From Chloroflexota bacterium (GTDB taxonomy: Bacteria; Chloroflexota; Dehalococcoidia; SZUA-161), in NCBI GenBank assembly GCA_016865955.1, contig VGNW01000111.1, positions 1-7,316 on the forward strand: a stretch of DNA of 7,316 nt. The letters run 5' to 3'. The notes under the pieces were generated by a model that saw only the letters and a program-made list of their open reading frames with translations, made no database searches and was not told the origin of the DNA. A program made the translations under genes and the position numbers. Of the stretch, positions 5,056 through 7,316 are shown piece by piece (position 1 is the stretch's first letter; each line of letters opens with the position of its first letter).

Positions 5056-5298
5056 CTAGCCCTCCATAATATCGCCGACCACCGGGTCAACCCTCACACC
5101 CTTGCCAGCCACCCATTCTATCCCTTTATCTATCTCCTTTTCCTCACCTTCCAACTCCAGCACCACCCAGCCTTTATTTTCGGAGACATCTGCGCGCCGG
5201 ATATTGGTCACCACCTTGAACTTATGCCCCAGGTTGTAGATAATCGGCTCCTTAATCAGCTTCGGAGGGAAGGTAAACATTACTCTTCGCTTCGCCAT
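5056..5298 (-). CDS. Stand-alone NIL-domain protein (80 aa)
   Basis: An 80-residue protein that is one NIL domain, an ACT-like alpha/beta fold found at the C-terminus of the methionine importer ATPase MetN and fused to ferredoxin domains in archaea. Visible family features are the MFTFPPKLIKEPIIYNLG helix region (7-24), the signature VTNIRRA (30-36), GWVVLELEG (43-51) and the final helix and strand GIEWVAGKGVRVDP (59-72). In MetN the domain binds methionine. In Methanosarcina a NIL-ferredoxin protein is reported to help make homocysteine from aspartate semialdehyde and sulfide; that activity also needs a COG1900 protein, which is not in this window. A position right behind threonine synthase suggests a link to the aspartate/methionine pathway, which is inference. 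AAGGAGA about 5 nt upstream supports the ATG at 5298. Gaps are 25 nt to thrC and 2 nt to the next gene. Confidence 0.88.
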   Translation of the reverse strand: MAKRRVMFTFPPKLIKEPIIYNLGHKFKVVTNIRRADVSENKGWVVLELEGEEKEIDKGIEWVAGKGVRVDPVVGDIMEG

Positions 5299-5323
5299 AT
5301 CTTTCTCCTTAACTTCTTTTGGT

Positions 5324-6553
5324 TCAGGCTTTGGCTCGCTCGCCCAGCACCTCTTCGAAAGACTCGAGGGAAGGCTGGATTACAAAAGGACGGACTATAT
5401 CCGCTACTACCTCCGGCGTCTTAAGTCCGGAAGCTGTGATAACTGCCACCGTTAAATCGTTTTTCTTTATTGTACCAGAGACAGCCAGCTTCTTGAGTAC
5501 CCCTATCACCACACCGCCTGCCGTCTCAGCGAAGATGCCCTCGGTTTGAGCCAGCAGCTTCATACCTTCGAGGATTTCATCGTCGCTGACCGCGCAGGCT
5601 GCACCTCCGGATTCTCTCGCCGCTTTCAGAGCGTAGAAGCCATCGGCGGGATTGCCGATGGCTATGGATTTCGCGATGGTATTCGGCTTCACAGGATGAA
5701 CATGCAGCGCACCTGCTTCAAAGGCATTGACTATGGGCGATGAACCGGCAGCCTGAGCAACAAACATATGAGTATTGACCGGCCCGATAAGGCGCAGCAT
5801 GGAGAACTCCTCCAGCCCCTTCCATATCCTGGTGAAGAGCAACCCCGAAGCAGCCGGAGCGATTACGCAGTCGGGTGCACGCCAGCCGAGCTGCTCTGCA
5901 ATCTCGTAAGCCAGGGTTTTGCTGCCCTCGGCGTAGTAAGGCCTGAGGTTGATGTTAATAAATCCCCAGTTATACTTGGCAACCAGCTTGCTGCAAAGTC
6001 GATTGACATCGTCATAGCTGCCCTGCACTGCCACCAGTGTCGGATTATAAATTGCCGTGCTGATAATCTTGCTCTGCTCTATATCGGCAGGGATGAAAAC
6101 ATAAGCCTTAAGATGCGCTTTGGCGGCATGGGCAGCTACGCTGGCGGCAAGATTCCCCGTAGAGGCACAGGCTACAACGGGAAATCCGAAATCGCGTGCT
6201 CTGGTTATGGCAACAGAGACCACCCTGTCTTTGAAAGAAAACGTAGGGTTGAGGCAATCATTCTTTATGTAAAGTTCATTCAGCCCCAGCTCCCGCCCCA
6301 GGTTGTCTGCTTTGACCAGAGGAGTGAAGCCGGTGCCTATATCCACCACTTCGCCATCTACAGGCAACAGACTGCGATAACGCCACATGTTCGGCGGGCC
6401 GCTGACGATTTTCTCCTTGCTGACAGCCCTCGACATCGCCTTGTAGTCATAGACCACCTCGAGAGGGCTGAAGCAGAAATCACACAGGTTGACAGGCTCC
6501 AGATGTGACTCCCGCCCACACTTCCGGCATTGCAGGGCTTTAGCATAGGACAC
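5324..6553 (-). CDS. thrC: Threonine synthase with N-terminal zinc ribbon
   Basis: A 409-residue fold-type II PLP enzyme that should convert O-phosphohomoserine to threonine in the cytoplasm. The N-terminus carries a zinc knuckle pair, Cys9-x2-Cys12 and Cys24-x2-Cys27, seen in many bacterial and archaeal threonine synthases. The PLP lysine is Lys108 in PTFSFKDR, the phosphate-side loop is ASTGN (130-134), substrate-side blocks include YYAEGSKTLAYE and KPNTIAKSIAIGNPADG, and the C-terminal PLP-pyridine region is ITASGLKTPE (more often ITGNGLKT). The length is normal. Cysteate synthase and other paralogues share the fold, so the exact substrate is not fully certain. The start is a GTG (6553-6551) with GGGAGGA 7 nt upstream, partly inside the tail of the lipoprotein operon segment. 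It sits 15 nt after the DUF2318 gene and 25 nt before the NIL gene. Confidence 0.93.
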   Translation of the reverse strand: MSYAKALQCRKCGRESHLEPVNLCDFCFSPLEVVYDYKAMSRAVSKEKIVSGPPNMWRYRSLLPVDGEVVDIGTGFTPLVKADNLGRELGLNELYIKNDCLNPTFSFKDRVVSVAITRARDFGFPVVACASTGNLAASVAAHAAKAHLKAYVFIPADIEQSKIISTAIYNPTLVAVQGSYDDVNRLCSKLVAKYNWGFININLRPYYAEGSKTLAYEIAEQLGWRAPDCVIAPAASGLLFTRIWKGLEEFSMLRLIGPVNTHMFVAQAAGSSPIVNAFEAGALHVHPVKPNTIAKSIAIGNPADGFYALKAARESGGAACAVSDDEILEGMKLLAQTEGIFAETAGGVVIGVLKKLAVSGTIKKNDLTVAVITASGLKTPEVVADIVRPFVIQPSLESFEEVLGERAKA

Positions 6554-6560
6554 TTCAAAA

Positions 6561-6567
6561 TCCTCCC
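6561..6567 (-). promoter_or_regulatory. Ribosome binding site supporting the GTG start of thrC
   Basis: The complement reads GGGAGGA, 7 nt before the GTG at 6553-6551, within the 15-nt gap behind the lipoprotein stop codon. It supports the GTG as start because the next methionine (Met40) would remove the zinc ribbon. Confidence 0.7.
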
Positions 6568-6568
6568 G

Positions 6569-7126
6569 CTATCCTATCTCCAGGGTATCCGTATAAGCCT
6601 TGGTGAGATTTTCCATAGTTATCGTAATATTATCGCCATTGATAGTATACACTGCCTCAGCCTTAGGGTAATTCACGCATGGCCCGCTGATTCCTGCACC
6701 TGTGCTCGCCTTGAACCTGGTATGGCAGCTATCGCAATCCAGAAAATCCCCTGCCAAGGAAAAGTTTCGAGACCGGCAGGGAGGACAGACGCTGGCTCTC
6801 ACATATGTCTTTCCTCCCGATTGATACGCCATAAAAGTCATTTTGGTGCCCTGATTTGCGACCTCGAAGTGAATCATCTTACCGCTATTCACTCCGCTTA
6901 ATGGGATAGACGCCACATTGCCTTCTACTTTGGCTGTTACCCATGTGGGATGTATTATTCCCGCCGTGCCACCCACTGTCGTCGGCTTCGGGGTAACACT
7001 AGGCGTCGGCGTCGCAATTGAAGTCACCGGTGTTGAACTCGGGGGCACAGTTGTTGCTCCGCCGGCGCACCCAACAGTTACCAACGCTGCCATTACTATC
7101 AATATCAATACTATCCTGATTCCCAT
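6569..7126 (-). CDS. DUF2318-type cysteine-rich lipoprotein
   Basis: A 185-residue exported protein. Residues 1-20 form a signal peptide with a hydrophobic core and a probable lipobox ending LVTVGC (Cys20), followed by a Thr/Pro/Ser-rich linker (about 25-55) typical of surface lipoproteins. The remaining domain matches DUF2318: VCPPC (Cys114, Cys117), the CDSC pair (Cys131, Cys134) and GPCVNYP (Cys150), with the NFSLAGDFLDC connection between them. The five cysteines probably bind a metal or redox centre outside the membrane; the function of the family is not established, but its members often sit beside MacB/LolD-like ABC transporters and metal-uptake genes, as here. The ATG at 7126 has GGAGGGAG 6 nt upstream, so the longer frame from 7144 is unlikely. 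The lipobox has Thr at -3, which is slightly off consensus. Confidence 0.88.
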   Translation of the reverse strand: MGIRIVLILIVMAALVTVGCAGGATTVPPSSTPVTSIATPTPSVTPKPTTVGGTAGIIHPTWVTAKVEGNVASIPLSGVNSGKMIHFEVANQGTKMTFMAYQSGGKTYVRASVCPPCRSRNFSLAGDFLDCDSCHTRFKASTGAGISGPCVNYPKAEAVYTINGDNITITMENLTKAYTDTLEIG

Positions 7127-7132
7127 CGAGAA

Positions 7133-7140
7133 CTCCCTCC
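7133..7140 (-). promoter_or_regulatory. Ribosome binding site that fixes the lipoprotein start
   Basis: The complement reads GGAGGGAG, 6 nt before the ATG at 7126-7124. It lies in the 25-nt gap behind the ABC ATPase gene and overlaps the alternative ATG region at 7144, ruling that one out. Confidence 0.75.
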
Positions 7141-7151
7141 TCAACCAACCT

Positions 7152-7316
7152 CTAACATACCGGTTGTTTTTCCCTTAGCTTGACCTCTTCTACAACTTCT
7201 CCATCCCGCAATGTCACTATTCTCTTGGCGCGTTTTGCCATGTCTGGACTATGCGTAACCATAATGATTGTATGCCCTTCCCTATTCAATTGTTCGAACA
7301 GACTCAATATCTCCCC
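7152..7316 (-). CDS. C-terminal fragment of an ABC transporter ATP-binding protein (LolD/MacB-like)
   Basis: The last 54 codons of an ATPase whose 5' part lies beyond the right edge. The visible part runs from just after the Walker B/D-loop region: EILSLFEQLNREGHTI, then the H-loop IIMVTHSPDMAKRAKRI with its switch histidine, and the closing strand VTLRDGEVVEE. This ending is typical of the LolD/MacB/YhbJ-like ATPases that work with FtsX-type permeases in export or envelope stress functions, and differs from importer ATPases, which usually carry longer C-terminal domains. The gene ends in TAG at 7154-7152, 25 nt before the DUF2318 lipoprotein, a pairing seen in other genomes. The permease is not in the window and should be upstream if the unit is complete. 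Assignment to ABC ATPase is secure; the subfamily is less certain. Confidence 0.88.
   Translation of the reverse strand, partial: GEILSLFEQLNREGHTIIMVTHSPDMAKRAKRIVTLRDGEVVEEVKLREKQPVC

Noticed and set aside
5768..6508. A 246-codon open frame on the plus strand opposite threonine synthase
   Set aside because: It lies wholly antisense to a gene with clear motifs, has no recognisable domain and no good ribosome binding site; it reflects codon bias on the other strand. The same holds for the plus-strand frames at 270-671, 5020-5424 and 6530-6901.
1..7316. CRISPR array, tRNA or rRNA genes
   Set aside because: No regularly spaced direct repeats, cloverleaf-like segments or rRNA-like sequence were seen on either strand; almost all of the window is coding.

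Overview
The window reads as a compact, single-direction stretch of a bacterial chromosome. Every gene I can support lies on the minus strand, so transcription runs from high to low coordinates. Several gene products are typical of strict anaerobes: a BadF/BcrA-type 2-hydroxyacyl-CoA dehydratase/benzoyl-CoA reductase activase, a one-cluster ferredoxin, an IscU scaffold and a NIL-domain protein. The lipoprotein with a Pro/Thr-rich linker and the GC-rich palindromic spacers recall anaerobic Chloroflexota (Dehalococcoidia-like), but no marker gene is present and that assignment is a low-confidence inference.

Layout in transcription order. (1) 7316-5054: the 3' end of an ABC-transporter ATPase, a DUF2318-type cysteine-rich lipoprotein, a threonine synthase (GTG start) and an 80-residue NIL-domain protein. 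They are packed with gaps of 15-25 nt and look like one operon, which continues with a 2-nt gap into an AIR-synthase/HypE-fold protein (5053-3992). (2) 3991-3866: a 126-nt spacer full of G/C-rich inverted repeats, then the activase-like ATPase (3865-2831). (3) A 73-nt spacer with a perfect 22-nt palindrome, then a small MOSC-domain protein (2757-2323). (4) A 95-nt A/T-richer spacer with a possible promoter, then a ferredoxin with only three cluster cysteines (2227-2018). (5) A 184-nt spacer containing a 111-bp MITE-like element flanked by TA, and a possible promoter. (6) A NifS/IscS-like protein (1833-646), IscU (644-252), an eight-cysteine double zinc-ribbon protein (255-73, overlapping iscU by ATGA) and the first 15 codons of a gene that resembles a DsrE-family protein (47-1, running off the window).

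The most notable observation is that the NifS/IscS-like protein lacks the lysine that binds PLP: the His-Lys pair of the family is Asn201-Gln202. It also differs at two other PLP-pocket positions, yet keeps the mobile-loop sulfur-acceptor cysteine (Cys325). The neighbouring IscU keeps all three cluster cysteines and the Asp. This parallels the Archaeoglobus fulgidus IscS-IscU pair and suggests Fe-S assembly that does not use cysteine desulfuration, perhaps using environmental sulfide directly. The neighbours (DsrE-like, NIL, MOSC, ferredoxin, activase with extra cysteines) fit a theme of sulfur and Fe-S handling in an anaerobe, though a functional link between all of them is inference from position alone.

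No rRNA, tRNA, CRISPR array, complete insertion sequence or replication origin is visible.
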